DNA of 64,000 nucleotides from JABDII01 sp963815325 (GTDB taxonomy: Bacteria > Gemmatimonadota > Gemmatimonadetes > Gemmatimonadales > GWC2-71-9), in the NCBI GenBank assembly GCA_963815325.1, contig CAWFGG010000002.1, forward strand, positions 1 through 64,000, given 5' to 3'. Within the stretch, counting starts at the first letter, position 1. Each line of letters starts with the position of its first letter. A program made the translations under genes and the position numbers. Shown here piece after piece: positions 50,960-59,616 of the stretch. The notes beneath the pieces are model-generated. The model saw only the letters and a list, made by a program, of their open reading frames with translations. It did not search any database and had not been told where the DNA came from.

Positions 50960-51748
50960 CTACTTCCTAGCCTCCTTCTTTCGCCTCACAAACTTGAGCC
51001 CCGACCAGGTCTGGTCCACCGCGCACACCTTGAAGTCGACCAGGCCGGCGGCGAGCCCCACCTGGCGCACCTCGGCCTGGGTCAGATCGCAGCGGCGTCC
51101 CGATGCCTTCTTGGGCCAGATGATCCAGAGCGCCCCGTGCTCCGTAAGAGAAAAGACCTTGGCAAAGTCCTTGTCGAGTTCTTTCTGGGACCGCACGAAC
51201 CAGAGGGTCAGGTCGGGTGTGCCGCGGGCTTGACGCTTGAGCGAGACTCCACCAGGCAGACTGCCTAGCGTCTTCTCGAAATCGGGCGGCGCCTTGAGCA
51301 GGGTCAGCGTCGAGCCGGGTTTTATGCCGAGCTTCTTCGGGAGGGGGGTGCCGGAATAACCGGCCAGCACGGACTCGGGAACCACTGGATCGTTCGGAGG
51401 ATTGGCGATGGCTCGCTCGAGCCCGCGGCGGATATTGCGCCACGTGGTGTGGACCGCATCCGGAACCTGTTGCCGGATACGCGCGACCTTTGCCGGGTCG
51501 CCCTCGACGAAGACCAGCGGGACATACCGCGTGCTCTTCGCATGCCGCATGGCGATGGCCACATCCCTGCCCATGCTCGGCTGGCGGGTCAGATCGATGA
51601 CGAGAGCGTCCGGCGGCTTCTGCTTCAAGTCACGCAGGAGTTGGGGGCCGACCGGCTCGTAACTCACGGTGTAGCCCGCCGCCCGAAGCGTCGCGACTCG
51701 ACTCTTGGCTTCCTCGGTGTTCCTGTGGATGAGCGCGACGTTGGGCAT
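50960..51748 (-). CDS. Receiver-like/DUF3052 fusion protein
   Basis: 262 residues. Residues 1-120 have the layout of a response-regulator receiver (VALIHRNTEEAKSRVATLRA, ALVIDLTRQPSMG, YVPLVFVEGDP) but lack the acidic pair and the conserved lysine, so it is probably not phosphorylated. From about 125 the sequence changes to the DUF3052 family (LAGYSGTPLPKKLGIKPGS, TLLKAPPDFEKTLGSLP, ALWIIWPKKASG). Cytosolic, function unknown. The heptamer repeat ends four bases before the ATG, leaving no usual ribosome-binding site. Confidence 0.65.
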   Translation of the reverse strand: MPNVALIHRNTEEAKSRVATLRAAGYTVSYEPVGPQLLRDLKQKPPDALVIDLTRQPSMGRDVAIAMRHAKSTRYVPLVFVEGDPAKVARIRQQVPDAVHTTWRNIRRGLERAIANPPNDPVVPESVLAGYSGTPLPKKLGIKPGSTLTLLKAPPDFEKTLGSLPGGVSLKRQARGTPDLTLWFVRSQKELDKDFAKVFSLTEHGALWIIWPKKASGRRCDLTQAEVRQVGLAAGLVDFKVCAVDQTWSGLKFVRRKKEARK

Positions 51749-51752
51749 GCCA

Positions 51753-51794
51753 GCTATGGGCTATTGGCTAGTGGCTATCAGCTATCAGCTATCA
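51753..51794. repeat. Heptamer tandem repeat, six units
   Basis: GCTATGG, GCTATTG, GCTAGTG, then three GCTATCA units. The tract begins four bases from the start codon of the receiver-like gene and so forms part of its leader. Confidence 0.85.
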
Positions 51795-51881
51795 GCTGAC
51801 CGAAGATGACGTTGTTGGCCGTGAGCCGACTTCCCCTCTTACCGACTTCCCGACTCCCGACTTCCCGCCGAATCCCACCTC

Positions 51882-52568
51882 TCACTGCACGTTCACTCTC
51901 ACCGGCGGTTTCGGCGGCCGCGGGGGGCGGGCCTCCTGGCGGAGCACCTTCTTGATGGTGACCAGCGAATCGACCAGCCGCTCGACCTGGACGCTGATAG
52001 AGTCGGCCAGGCCCTCCGCTGCCATGCGGGCCGAATCTCCCGCCCACTCTGCTTCCGCCGCCTGCATCCGCGCCTGCTCTTGCTCGAGCACTACCTCGTC
52101 CGTGTGCCGGAGATCGGCGACATCCGACTTGGTCAGCAGGAGCGGAACCATGAGTCCTGAAGGATCGAGCTGCACCTCGCCGAATTGTACCAGCCCCGTG
52201 TCGGCCGTGTCCCGCTTCAGGCAGTCAAACGTCGTGTGCTCGTCGATGTTGTCGACATTCTCCAGCGACAAGAGGCAATCCTTGAATTGAGCCGCGTCCA
52301 CGCTGTCCGCGAGCTTGACCTGCACCACGATGTGATCGACCGACTTGGGCGCGTCCCGATAGAAGGTCACGTGATGGACGGCACCATACTTCTCGCCGTC
52401 GACCCGAAAGGGAATGATGGAAAACGGAATGGGAATCGTGATGGGCCGGGCGGACTCGACCACCACATGGACTTGTTCCTTGGCCCTCGTTACGGCGAAC
52501 CACACCGCGAGCCCGATACCGAATACCACGAAGGCTCCCAGCACGATCCGGGTCCAGTAGGCTTTCAT
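51882..52568 (-). CDS. Membrane-anchored hypothetical protein
   Basis: 228 residues from ATG 52568, with GGAGG seven bases upstream. One N-terminal membrane helix (about 6-25, IVLGAFVVFGIGLAVWFAV) leads to an external domain with beta-strands (SARPITIPIPFSIIPFRVDG, YGAVHHVTFYRDAP) and two cysteines (DCLLSLENV, FDCLKRDT). A long helical stretch (LEQEQARMQAAEAEWAGDSA) and a basic, proline-rich end (RPPRPPKPPVR) follow. I do not recognise the family. It is divergent from the ABC transporter pair. Confidence 0.6.
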   Translation of the reverse strand: MKAYWTRIVLGAFVVFGIGLAVWFAVTRAKEQVHVVVESARPITIPIPFSIIPFRVDGEKYGAVHHVTFYRDAPKSVDHIVVQVKLADSVDAAQFKDCLLSLENVDNIDEHTTFDCLKRDTADTGLVQFGEVQLDPSGLMVPLLLTKSDVADLRHTDEVVLEQEQARMQAAEAEWAGDSARMAAEGLADSISVQVERLVDSLVTIKKVLRQEARPPRPPKPPVRVNVQ

Positions 52569-52674
52569 TGTTATGCCTCCACCCACGCACGATGTGAGAA
52601 ATGACTGCCGTTTCAGAGAGAAACGTGATCTGTATGATTAAAGTTTCAAAGGAATGGGGAGTGGGGACCCTCCC

Positions 52675-52767
52675 CTACTCTCCTACCTCCTACCCTCCTA
52701 CTCTCCTACCTCCTACCCTCCTACTCTCCTACCTCCTACCCTCCTACTCTCCTACCTTCCTACCCTC
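52675..52767. repeat. 23-bp pyrimidine tandem repeat
   Basis: Three identical 23-bp units (built on CCTACTCT/CCTACCT) and a fourth with one extra T. The plus strand has almost no G. The block lies in the gap between divergent genes, ending about 54 bases before the ABC ATPase start. Confidence 0.85.
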
Positions 52768-52820
52768 CTGTCCTCCCTTAACTTACCACCCATCGTCCGT
52801 CCCGTCACCGGAGCCCAACC

Positions 52821-53561
52821 CTGATCGAAGTCGACGGCCTCACCAAGCTCTACGGCCAGGATATCCTGGCCGTCGACCGGCTCACCTTCCGGGTGGAGCC
52901 GGGTGAGGTCCTTGGCCTGGTGGGGCCCAATGGCGCGGGCAAAACCACAACCCTGCGGGCGATCTCGGGCATCATCCCCCCAACCAGCGGAACCATCCGT
53001 ATCGCCGGTTTCAACCTGGCTCGGCAGCCGCTCGAGGCAAAGCGCTCCCTGGCCTTCATCCCGGACGAGCCGCACCTGTTCGAGTACCTGACGGTAGAGG
53101 AACATCTGCGCTTCGTCGGCCGGCTGTACCGCGTGCCGGACGCGCCGGAGCGCATCGGGCCGCTCCTGGGCGAGCTCGAGCTGGTGGACAAACGTAGCGC
53201 CCTCCCCGCCGAGCTGTCCCGGGGCATGAAACAAAAGCTCGCCATCGCGTGCGGCCTGCTTCACGATCCCAAGGCGGTGTTCTTCGATGAGCCGCTGACC
53301 GGGCTCGACCCCGTCGGGATCCGTCGCATGAAGGAGACCATCCGACGCCGGGCTCAGCTGGGATCGGCCGTGATCCTCAGCTCTCACCTCCTCCACATGG
53401 TGGAAGAGGTCTGTACCCGGGTCTTGATCATTCAACACGGCCGGCTCGTTTCGCTCGGCACAATCGAGGAGATCATCTCCCATCGCCCCGACCTGGCCGG
53501 ACTGCCGCTCGAGGAGGTCTTCCTTGCCCTGACCGGAAACACGGAGCCCCCTCGATCATGA
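52821..53561 (+). CDS. ABC transporter ATP-binding protein
   Basis: 246 residues. Walker A GPNGAGKTT, signature LSRGMKQKL, Walker B AVFFDEPLTGLDP and switch histidine LSSHLLHM are complete, so it should bind and hydrolyse ATP. The typical family start (LIEVDGLTKLYG) falls on CTG 52821, with GGAG eight bases before it; no ATG, GTG or TTG is in frame between that point and the upstream stop. The next GTG (52893) would remove the first strand. The ATPase overlaps the permease gene by four bases (ATGA). Likely an exporter; substrate unknown. Confidence 0.88.
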   Translation: MIEVDGLTKLYGQDILAVDRLTFRVEPGEVLGLVGPNGAGKTTTLRAISGIIPPTSGTIRIAGFNLARQPLEAKRSLAFIPDEPHLFEYLTVEEHLRFVGRLYRVPDAPERIGPLLGELELVDKRSALPAELSRGMKQKLAIACGLLHDPKAVFFDEPLTGLDPVGIRRMKETIRRRAQLGSAVILSSHLLHMVEEVCTRVLIIQHGRLVSLGTIEEIISHRPDLAGLPLEEVFLALTGNTEPPRS

Positions 53562-55288
53562 TCCGCGTCCTAGGGTACTTGGTCCTTCAGACCATCAAGA
53601 ACCGACTCTACCGTCAGGCCATCAAGCTCAAGAACCCCCGTTACGCTCTCGCACTGATCCTGGGGTTCGCGTACCTCTGGTTCCTTCTGGTCCAGCCCAA
53701 CCTCTCGACCGACCGTGGCGCCTCGCTTTCCTACGAGTGGGTGGCGATGCTCGGCGCGCTGGCGCTGGCTGGTATGGTGGCGTGGGGGTGGGTGTTTGGC
53801 CGCGACAAGGCCGTACTCATCTACACACCGGCCGAGGTCCACTACCTGTTCCCCGCTCCAATCACTCGGCGGCAGCTGGTGGCCTACAAGCTGTTCCGCT
53901 CACAGCTCGTCATCCTGTTGAACGTGGCCCTCTGGGTTGTGCTGTTCGGGACCGGGACCCACGGACTTCCCTGGTACGCGCGCGCGGCGGCACTCTGGAC
54001 CCTCTTGTCCACGATCCACCTCCACCGCATCGGCGCCTCATTCGTTCGCACCAGCCTGGCCCGCCACGGCTGGGCGGGTGCCAAGCGCCGGATGGTCTCC
54101 CTCACGATCATTGCCTTGACACTCGCCGCGGTGGCCTGGGGCGTGCTCGATGCCCTGCCCGACGTCCGCCGCGCGTTCCAGACCGACCTGTCGGCCGTGT
54201 TCCAGACCTTGGGCGAGGTGCTCCACCGCCCCGTGACCACTGTGGTGCTGTTTCCGTTCCGGTTGGTAATCGATCCCCTCGCCGCGGTAACCGTCGCCGA
54301 GTGGGCTCGGGCCATGACCCCCGCCGTCGTCATTCTACTGCTCCACCTCATTTGGGTGGTCCGGTCCGACGCCGCATTCGAAGAAGCCTCAGTGGAGGCT
54401 TCGCTCGAGCGCGCCCGCACCATCGAGGCGATCCAGCGGGGGGGAACGCCTGTCGCCGGCCGTGGCCGGCCGCCATCGGCGCCCATCTTCCGCCTGGCGC
54501 CGAGTGGATGGGCCGGCGGCGCCATCATCTGGAAGAACATCGTGGCGGTGGGCAGGGCGCAGCGGCTCAGGCGCATCGTGCTGATCACGGTGCTGTTCGC
54601 GGCCGTGTTTATTGCCGTCCTGGGCCACAAGCGAGAGTCGTGGGCCGGCCTCGTGAGCGGCCTGCTTGCCGGCTGGGCCGGAGTGTTGCTCGTATTCGGC
54701 CCGCTTTGGGTACGGAATGATCTCCGAAGCGACCTCGAATACGCCGATCTGTTGCGGGCGTATCCGGTGGGCGGCGCTACGGTCGTCAGCGCCGAGGCCG
54801 CCTCATCCGCCCTGGTGCTAACCGCAGCCCAGCTTGGCCTCCTGCTGCTGGCCCTTACGGCATCCTTCGGGGCGACGGTATCCGGCATCGACGATGCAAT
54901 CAAGCTCGCACTCTTTGCGGGCGCCGTCGTGGTGCTGCCGGCCGTCAACCTGCTCGGCATGCTGATCCAAAATGGGATTGCTCTGCTCTTCCCCGCCTGG
55001 GTGACCCTCGGCCCGCGCCGGCCGAGCGGTGTGGAGGCGCTGGGACAAACCATGCTCGCCACGCCGCCCTTCCTCCTGGCACTCGTCGTCGCGCTTGCCC
55101 CACCGGTAGTCGTCGGATATGCTGCGGCGCTCTTCCTCCAACCTGCCCTGGGGTTCGGGGCGTACGGTGCGGGCATCATCCTCTTCCTGCTCGGGATGGG
55201 CCTCGAGGCGTTCCTGCTCAGTGAGTGGTTGGGTGGCGCCTACGACCGGCTCGATCCGTCCGCAGCCGAACTTGCCGGCTCGCGCTGA
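53558..55288 (+). CDS. ABC exporter permease
   Basis: 576 residues with about twelve membrane helices in two groups. The N-terminal part (LKNPRYALALILGFAYLWFL, LIYTPAEVHYLFPAPITRRQ) matches putative ABC exporter permeases that pair with a single ATPase subunit. The middle (about 270-320) is a cytoplasmic charged loop (EASVEASLERARTIEAIQR). The substrate cannot be deduced. The gene ends 12 bases from the stop of the convergent recombinase gene. Confidence 0.82.
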   Translation: MIRVLGYLVLQTIKNRLYRQAIKLKNPRYALALILGFAYLWFLLVQPNLSTDRGASLSYEWVAMLGALALAGMVAWGWVFGRDKAVLIYTPAEVHYLFPAPITRRQLVAYKLFRSQLVILLNVALWVVLFGTGTHGLPWYARAAALWTLLSTIHLHRIGASFVRTSLARHGWAGAKRRMVSLTIIALTLAAVAWGVLDALPDVRRAFQTDLSAVFQTLGEVLHRPVTTVVLFPFRLVIDPLAAVTVAEWARAMTPAVVILLLHLIWVVRSDAAFEEASVEASLERARTIEAIQRGGTPVAGRGRPPSAPIFRLAPSGWAGGAIIWKNIVAVGRAQRLRRIVLITVLFAAVFIAVLGHKRESWAGLVSGLLAGWAGVLLVFGPLWVRNDLRSDLEYADLLRAYPVGGATVVSAEAASSALVLTAAQLGLLLLALTASFGATVSGIDDAIKLALFAGAVVVLPAVNLLGMLIQNGIALLFPAWVTLGPRRPSGVEALGQTMLATPPFLLALVVALAPPVVVGYAAALFLQPALGFGAYGAGIILFLLGMGLEAFLLSEWLGGAYDRLDPSAAELAGSR

Positions 55289-55300
55289 CCTGGTGGGGCC

Positions 55301-56227
55301 TCAGGCGCGCGGATGGAACTGCTTGTGTACCGAACGCAGGTATTCGCGATCGACATGGGTGTAGATCTGCGTCGTGGATAGATCGGCGTGCCCGAGCATT
55401 TCTTGAACCGCCCTGAGATCGGCGCCGCCCTCGAGCAGGTGGGTGGCAAAGGAGTGACGCAAGGTGTGGGGCGTGACGCGCTTGCGAATCCCGGCACGCT
55501 CGGCGTGACGTTTGACGATGCCCCACGCGCCCACCCGTGAAAGCGGCTGCCCTCGGGCATTCAGGAGCAGGCGGTTCTGGGTCCGTCCTCGGTCCAACTC
55601 GGGTCGCAGCGTGTGGAGGTAGACCGAGAGCGCGCCGATGACGCTCCGTCCGATGGGGACCAGGCGTTCCTTCCCTCCCTTACCGAATACCCGCACCAGT
55701 CCTTCACTCGCCAACACCTGGTCTTTCTCGAGTCCGCAGAGTTCGGAGACCCGGAGTCCAGCCCCGTAGGCCAACTCCAGCAGTGTCCGGTCGCGCCAGG
55801 CCAACCGCTCGTCCGGGTGGGGCGACCCGAGCAGCGCCTCCACCTCCTTGACCGAGAGCGTATCCGGCAGCGTCCGTCCCCGGCGCGGACTCTCCAGCCG
55901 GTCGCTCGGATCGTTGGTGATCCTGCCCTCCCCGGCGAGAAAGGCGAAGTACGTCCGGATCGACGACACGTGGCGGCGGATGGTGGCGGGACTAAGTCCC
56001 AGATCCTTGAGCGAGAACACGAAGTCCCGGAGCATCCGCCGCGTGACCTTCGCCGGGCTCCGGACGCCCCGCGCCCGGGCAAACTCGCCAAGCCGGCGAA
56101 CATCGCGCGCATAGTTCGACACCGTGTTCTCGCTGCTGCCGGCCTCGAGCGACAGGTAGTCGCGGAACCCACCAATCCAGAAATCGCGCTCGATGTCTTC
56201 CCGTACCTGGTCGATGGCCCGAGTCAT
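55301..56227 (-). CDS. xerD: Site-specific tyrosine recombinase (XerC/XerD)
   Basis: 308 residues. Resolves chromosome dimers at dif together with a partner Xer. N-terminal core-binding domain (about 10-100), then the catalytic domain with R159 (GAGLRVSEL), K183 (FGKGGKERLVP), H254 and R257 (HTLRHSFATHL), H280 and nucleophile Y289 (TTQIYTHVD), all complete. ATG 56227 overlaps the stop of the DedA gene (ATGA). XerC and XerD cannot be separated by eye. It stands at the end of the menaquinone unit and not next to any mobile element, so a housekeeping role is likely. Confidence 0.88.
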   Translation of the reverse strand: MTRAIDQVREDIERDFWIGGFRDYLSLEAGSSENTVSNYARDVRRLGEFARARGVRSPAKVTRRMLRDFVFSLKDLGLSPATIRRHVSSIRTYFAFLAGEGRITNDPSDRLESPRRGRTLPDTLSVKEVEALLGSPHPDERLAWRDRTLLELAYGAGLRVSELCGLEKDQVLASEGLVRVFGKGGKERLVPIGRSVIGALSVYLHTLRPELDRGRTQNRLLLNARGQPLSRVGAWGIVKRHAERAGIRKRVTPHTLRHSFATHLLEGGADLRAVQEMLGHADLSTTQIYTHVDREYLRSVHKQFHPRA

Positions 56228-57261
56228 GGTGCCTGCTCCCTCGACTCCATGGCCCGCCACGTCCGCTCCAGCGCCTTGAACTCCTCGTCCGTCACCCCCA
56301 AGAGCGCGGCCGCACGTGAGATCATCCAGGTCTCATGCCGGCTCAGTCCAGTGTCACGAATGGCGGCGCGATGCATCCGCTCGAGCACGGCGAGCCGCTG
56401 CTCCAGCGTGTAGGTCTGCTGGATCCGCTCGGCGCCCCGGGACAATTCCTCCTGGGTTGCCCGTTCGATTCCCGGCCACGACAGATCCCAGCGTTCGGTC
56501 AGGTGAGTCTCCACCAGGTGGCGGTCCTCTTCGCTCAACTCGCTATCGGCGGACGCGAGATCCAGGACCAGGGCGGCCGCCGCGCGGAGCGCGGGGTCGG
56601 CGGTGGCCATGGGGTCGGTGCCCGATTCCTGGAAAGCGCGCTCGAGGCGCTCCCAGACCCTCCGGCGCCGCTCGCGCACGCGTCGCACGATCCACCACAC
56701 GATTGCCACCAAGGCCCCGAGCCCCACGATGCCGAGCACGGCGTTGATCTCCGAGATCATCCCGACGACGGTGTCCCACCGCGCTCCGAGAAACGCGCCG
56801 GCGGCGGTGAGGGCACCGTACCAGATGCCCGACGCGACGGCTATGGGAATGAGCGCGCGCGGGGCGCTCAGCTTCACCAGGCCGGCGAAGGCCGGGACCA
56901 CCGCACGGATGCCAGGGAGAAAACGGGTGATGAAGATGCCCGCCACACCAAACCGGATGTACTCCCGTTCGATGGCGGCGACGGCTGAGGGCGAGAGGAG
57001 CCGCCGTCCAACGCGGCCGCCGAGAATGGACCGGCCGTAGGTCCTCGTGGCCACGTAGACCGCAATGGCCCCAACGTTGTTGGCGACCCAGGTTACCAGA
57101 AAGACGTTCCATGGTGTCGTGAGGCCTCGCTGGGACAAAAAGGCGCCCAGCGCCACAGCGGTGTCCGCGGGGACTGGCGGGATAATGTTTTCAATCGTCG
57201 CCAGGACGCCGATCACCAGGTATACCGCCGGGGCGGGAAGCCCGAGCAGCCAGCCCAACAA
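56224..57261 (-). CDS. DedA-family membrane protein with a C-terminal TerB-like domain
   Basis: 345 residues. The DedA (SNARE-associated) part, about 1-200, has GVLATIENIIPPVPADTAVA, FITRFLPGIRAVVPAFAGL and several helices; DedA proteins are linked to undecaprenyl-phosphate and lipid transport. After a basic linker (RRVRERRRRVWERLE) the last 120 residues are helical and acidic (LDLASADSELSEEDRHLV, ISRAAALLGVTDEEFKALE), resembling TerB-type domains, which often sense metal or membrane stress. The fusion is unusual. It is eight bases from ispF and overlaps xer by four. Confidence 0.75.
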   Translation of the reverse strand: MLGWLLGLPAPAVYLVIGVLATIENIIPPVPADTAVALGAFLSQRGLTTPWNVFLVTWVANNVGAIAVYVATRTYGRSILGGRVGRRLLSPSAVAAIEREYIRFGVAGIFITRFLPGIRAVVPAFAGLVKLSAPRALIPIAVASGIWYGALTAAGAFLGARWDTVVGMISEINAVLGIVGLGALVAIVWWIVRRVRERRRRVWERLERAFQESGTDPMATADPALRAAAALVLDLASADSELSEEDRHLVETHLTERWDLSWPGIERATQEELSRGAERIQQTYTLEQRLAVLERMHRAAIRDTGLSRHETWMISRAAALLGVTDEEFKALERTWRAMESREQAP

Positions 57262-57269
57262 GCCCTCGA

Positions 57270-57743
57270 TCAGTACTCCTCCAAGCTGGCCACGGCGAAC
57301 ACGGCAATGCCCTCCCCGCGCCCGATGAAGCCCATCCCTTCATTGGTTTTCGGCTTGACTGAGACCGCGTCGGCCGGGAGGTCGAGCGCCTCGGCAAGCC
57401 CACGCCGGATGGCGGGAATTGCGGGGCCAAGCTTCGGCCCTTCCAGAATGATGGTGAGGTCGGCCTGGACCGCGCGATAGCCTCGCTCCTGCACCCGTTG
57501 GTGGGCCTTTCGGAGCATGGCGAGCGAATCGGCGTTCTTCCAGGTGGGATCGGTGTCGGGAAACAGCTCGCCGATGTTTCCGATGCCTGCGGCGCCGAGG
57601 ATGGCGTCGGTGAGCGCATGCGCTGCGGCGTCGGCATCGGAATGCCCTTCGAGTCCCCGCTCGCTCGGGATGTGGTGCCCGCCGAGGATGAGCGGCCGCC
57701 CGCTCACCAGACGGTGCGAGTCGTACCCGATGCCTACACGCAC
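57270..57743 (-). CDS. ispF: 2-C-methyl-D-erythritol 2,4-cyclodiphosphate synthase
   Basis: 157 residues, the usual length. Fifth step of the methylerythritol phosphate route to isoprenoids. RVGIGYDSHRLV and GHSDADAAAHALTDAILGA carry the zinc-binding Asp and His residues; SVKPKTNEGMGFIGRGEGIA is the conserved end. GTG 57743 lies ten bases inside the end of mqnC. Its isoprenoid products feed the menaquinone side chain and undecaprenyl carriers, a logical neighbour. Confidence 0.95.
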   Translation of the reverse strand: MRVGIGYDSHRLVSGRPLILGGHHIPSERGLEGHSDADAAAHALTDAILGAAGIGNIGELFPDTDPTWKNADSLAMLRKAHQRVQERGYRAVQADLTIILEGPKLGPAIPAIRRGLAEALDLPADAVSVKPKTNEGMGFIGRGEGIAVFAVASLEEY

Positions 57744-58792
57744 ACCGTCTCAGCCGGAATGACCGTATAGTCCTGGCGCCGTCGCACGGGGACGAACCCC
57801 GCATCGGCAATCGACCGCTCCATTTCCTCGATCGTGGCGCGGTGGGTGGTTCCGGCAGCGCTCACCACGTTCTCTTCCATCATCAGGCTACCGAAGTCGT
57901 TGGCGCCGAATCGCAGGGCGATCTGGCCCACCTTGAGACCCATGGTCACCCACGAGGACTGGATGTTCGGGATGTTGTCGCACACGATGCGGCCCAGCGC
58001 CAGCGTGCGCAGATAGGTGACGGCGTCGGTCTTCGGCATGTCCGCCATCTCGGTCCCCTCGGGCTGCAGCGGCCAGCAGATGAAGGCAGTGAAGCCGCCG
58101 CTCCGGCGCTGCAGGTCCCGAATGCGGAAGAGATGCTCGATGCGGTCGGCATCGCTTTCGCCCAGCCCGAACATCATGGTGACCGAGGTCTTCATCCCTT
58201 GGCGGTGCGCCTCTTCCTGCACGCCCAACCACGCATCGGTCTGCGCCTTCTTCTTGGCCACCCGTTGCCGTACCTCATCGACTAGGATTTCGCCGCCGCC
58301 CCCCGGAATGCTGTCCAGTCCGGCATCCTTCAACTCCCGCACCACGTCGGCCACACGGAGTCCAAATCGTTCGCTGAAGAACACCACCTCCGACGGGGAG
58401 AACCCGTGCACATGGATGGGATGGTTGGCCTTGATATAGCGCAGCAGGTCGAGGTACCACTCGAAGGGGATATAGGGATTGTGGCCGCCTTGCAGCAGGA
58501 TCTGCACGCCGCCCAGGGCCTTGCATTCCTCGATCTTCTCGCCGATAGCCTCGAAGCTCAGGACGTAGCCCTCGAGATTTTTGGGACGTCGATAGAATGC
58601 GCAGAACTTGCAGTCCGCCACGCACACGTTGGTGTAGTTGATGTTCCGATCGATGATGTAGGTGACCACCTTCTCCGGATGGAGCCGCCACCGTTCACGA
58701 TCGGCCAGGAGGCCGAGCTCGAGAAGGCTGGCGCGGTGGTACAGCTCGAGCGCGTCGGTGAATTCGCCGGAGGTCCGATCGACGTAGGACAT
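57734..58792 (-). CDS. mqnC: Cyclic dehypoxanthinyl futalosine synthase
   Basis: 352 residues; radical-SAM enzyme of the futalosine menaquinone pathway. The iron-sulfur motif is CVADCKFCAFYR (CxxxCxxC). QILLQGGHNPYIPFEWY, GFSPSEVVFF and the C-terminal segment ALRFGANDFGSLMMEENVVS are diagnostic. ATG 58792 is chosen from this start (MSYVDRTSGEFTDALELYHR); the longer reading into mqnA is rejected. Two bases separate it from the mqnA stop. Three of the four classic futalosine genes are present in a row; mqnB is not visible here. Confidence 0.94.
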   Translation of the reverse strand: MSYVDRTSGEFTDALELYHRASLLELGLLADRERWRLHPEKVVTYIIDRNINYTNVCVADCKFCAFYRRPKNLEGYVLSFEAIGEKIEECKALGGVQILLQGGHNPYIPFEWYLDLLRYIKANHPIHVHGFSPSEVVFFSERFGLRVADVVRELKDAGLDSIPGGGGEILVDEVRQRVAKKKAQTDAWLGVQEEAHRQGMKTSVTMMFGLGESDADRIEHLFRIRDLQRRSGGFTAFICWPLQPEGTEMADMPKTDAVTYLRTLALGRIVCDNIPNIQSSWVTMGLKVGQIALRFGANDFGSLMMEENVVSAAGTTHRATIEEMERSIADAGFVPVRRRQDYTVIPAETVCV

Positions 58793-58794
58793 GG

Positions 58795-59616
58795 TTAGGC
58801 CGCCGTGATGAACGAGAGCGAGCCGTCCGGTACGAGGCCGTCCTGGGCCAACCGCCGGAAGAAGTCGGTGAGGCCGGCCAGGTGCCGGTACCCGAGCGCG
58901 TAGTCCAAGTCGCCCAGGTATGCCCGGCAGACGCCCACGTCCAATCCGGTTCGTTCGGCCGCCTGCCCCGCCAACTCGTCCAGATGCCCCAGGCCCCAGG
59001 CGCGGCTCTCGAGGAGCCGCGTGTGAATGTCCCGAGCCCGCGTCTGGTCGCTGGTGCGTCGTGCCGCCCACACCGCGAATACGAAGGGGAGGCCGGTCCA
59101 GTCGTGCCAGGCCTGGCCCAGGTCTATTCGCACGGGATACCGATCGCGTGCCTGGAGCATCAGCGCCGCGTCTCCAATGACGAGCACCGCCTGGTGCGGC
59201 AGATCGGCCAACGCATCGAGGTCGGCGGCCTCCGCTCGCACGGTGGCAACATTGGGTGCCACCTTCCAACGATGCCGACACAACAACTCGAGCAAGAGGA
59301 CCGAGGTTCGGGACGACGCACTCACCAGCACCGTCGCATGGTCGAGGTCCGTCGGCGGCCGCTTGGCAAAGAGGGCGACACTGTGGACCGGCCCGTCGCA
59401 GCTGATGGCCAGGTCTGATAACAAGTGATAGCGCGACGCGTGCCGGGCGTATTCCACCGCGGAGATGACGCTCACATCCAGTTCGCCCGCCGCCAGTAGA
59501 TCGTTCAGCTCGGACGCGGTTCCCGTCACCACCTCGGCCGGCATGGCCACCTTGCCCCGATCGACCGCGGCGTACACCGGGTAGCAGTTGATCCAGGGAA
59601 TCCGGCCGAGTCTCAT
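58795..59616 (-). CDS. mqnA: Chorismate dehydratase
   Basis: 273 residues, periplasmic-binding-protein-like fold but cytoplasmic. It dehydrates chorismate to 3-enolpyruvyl-benzoate for the futalosine route. MRLGRIPWINCYPVYAAVD, SELNDLLAAGELDVSVISAVEYA, SSRTSVLLLELLCRH and IGDAALMLQ are family motifs. The ATG overlaps the stop of mqnE by four bases. Low complexity or signal sequence is absent, fitting a cytosolic enzyme. Confidence 0.92.
   Translation of the reverse strand: MRLGRIPWINCYPVYAAVDRGKVAMPAEVVTGTASELNDLLAAGELDVSVISAVEYARHASRYHLLSDLAISCDGPVHSVALFAKRPPTDLDHATVLVSASSRTSVLLLELLCRHRWKVAPNVATVRAEAADLDALADLPHQAVLVIGDAALMLQARDRYPVRIDLGQAWHDWTGLPFVFAVWAARRTSDQTRARDIHTRLLESRAWGLGHLDELAGQAAERTGLDVGVCRAYLGDLDYALGYRHLAGLTDFFRRLAQDGLVPDGSLSFITAA

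Noticed and set aside
55301..56227. Xer recombinase as a mobile-element integrase
   Set aside because: It is embedded by overlap in the mqn-ispF-dedA unit, and no attachment site or cargo is visible.
57734..59281. mqnC extended to 59281
   Set aside because: The first 163 residues cover mqnA in another frame and show no similarity to the enzyme.
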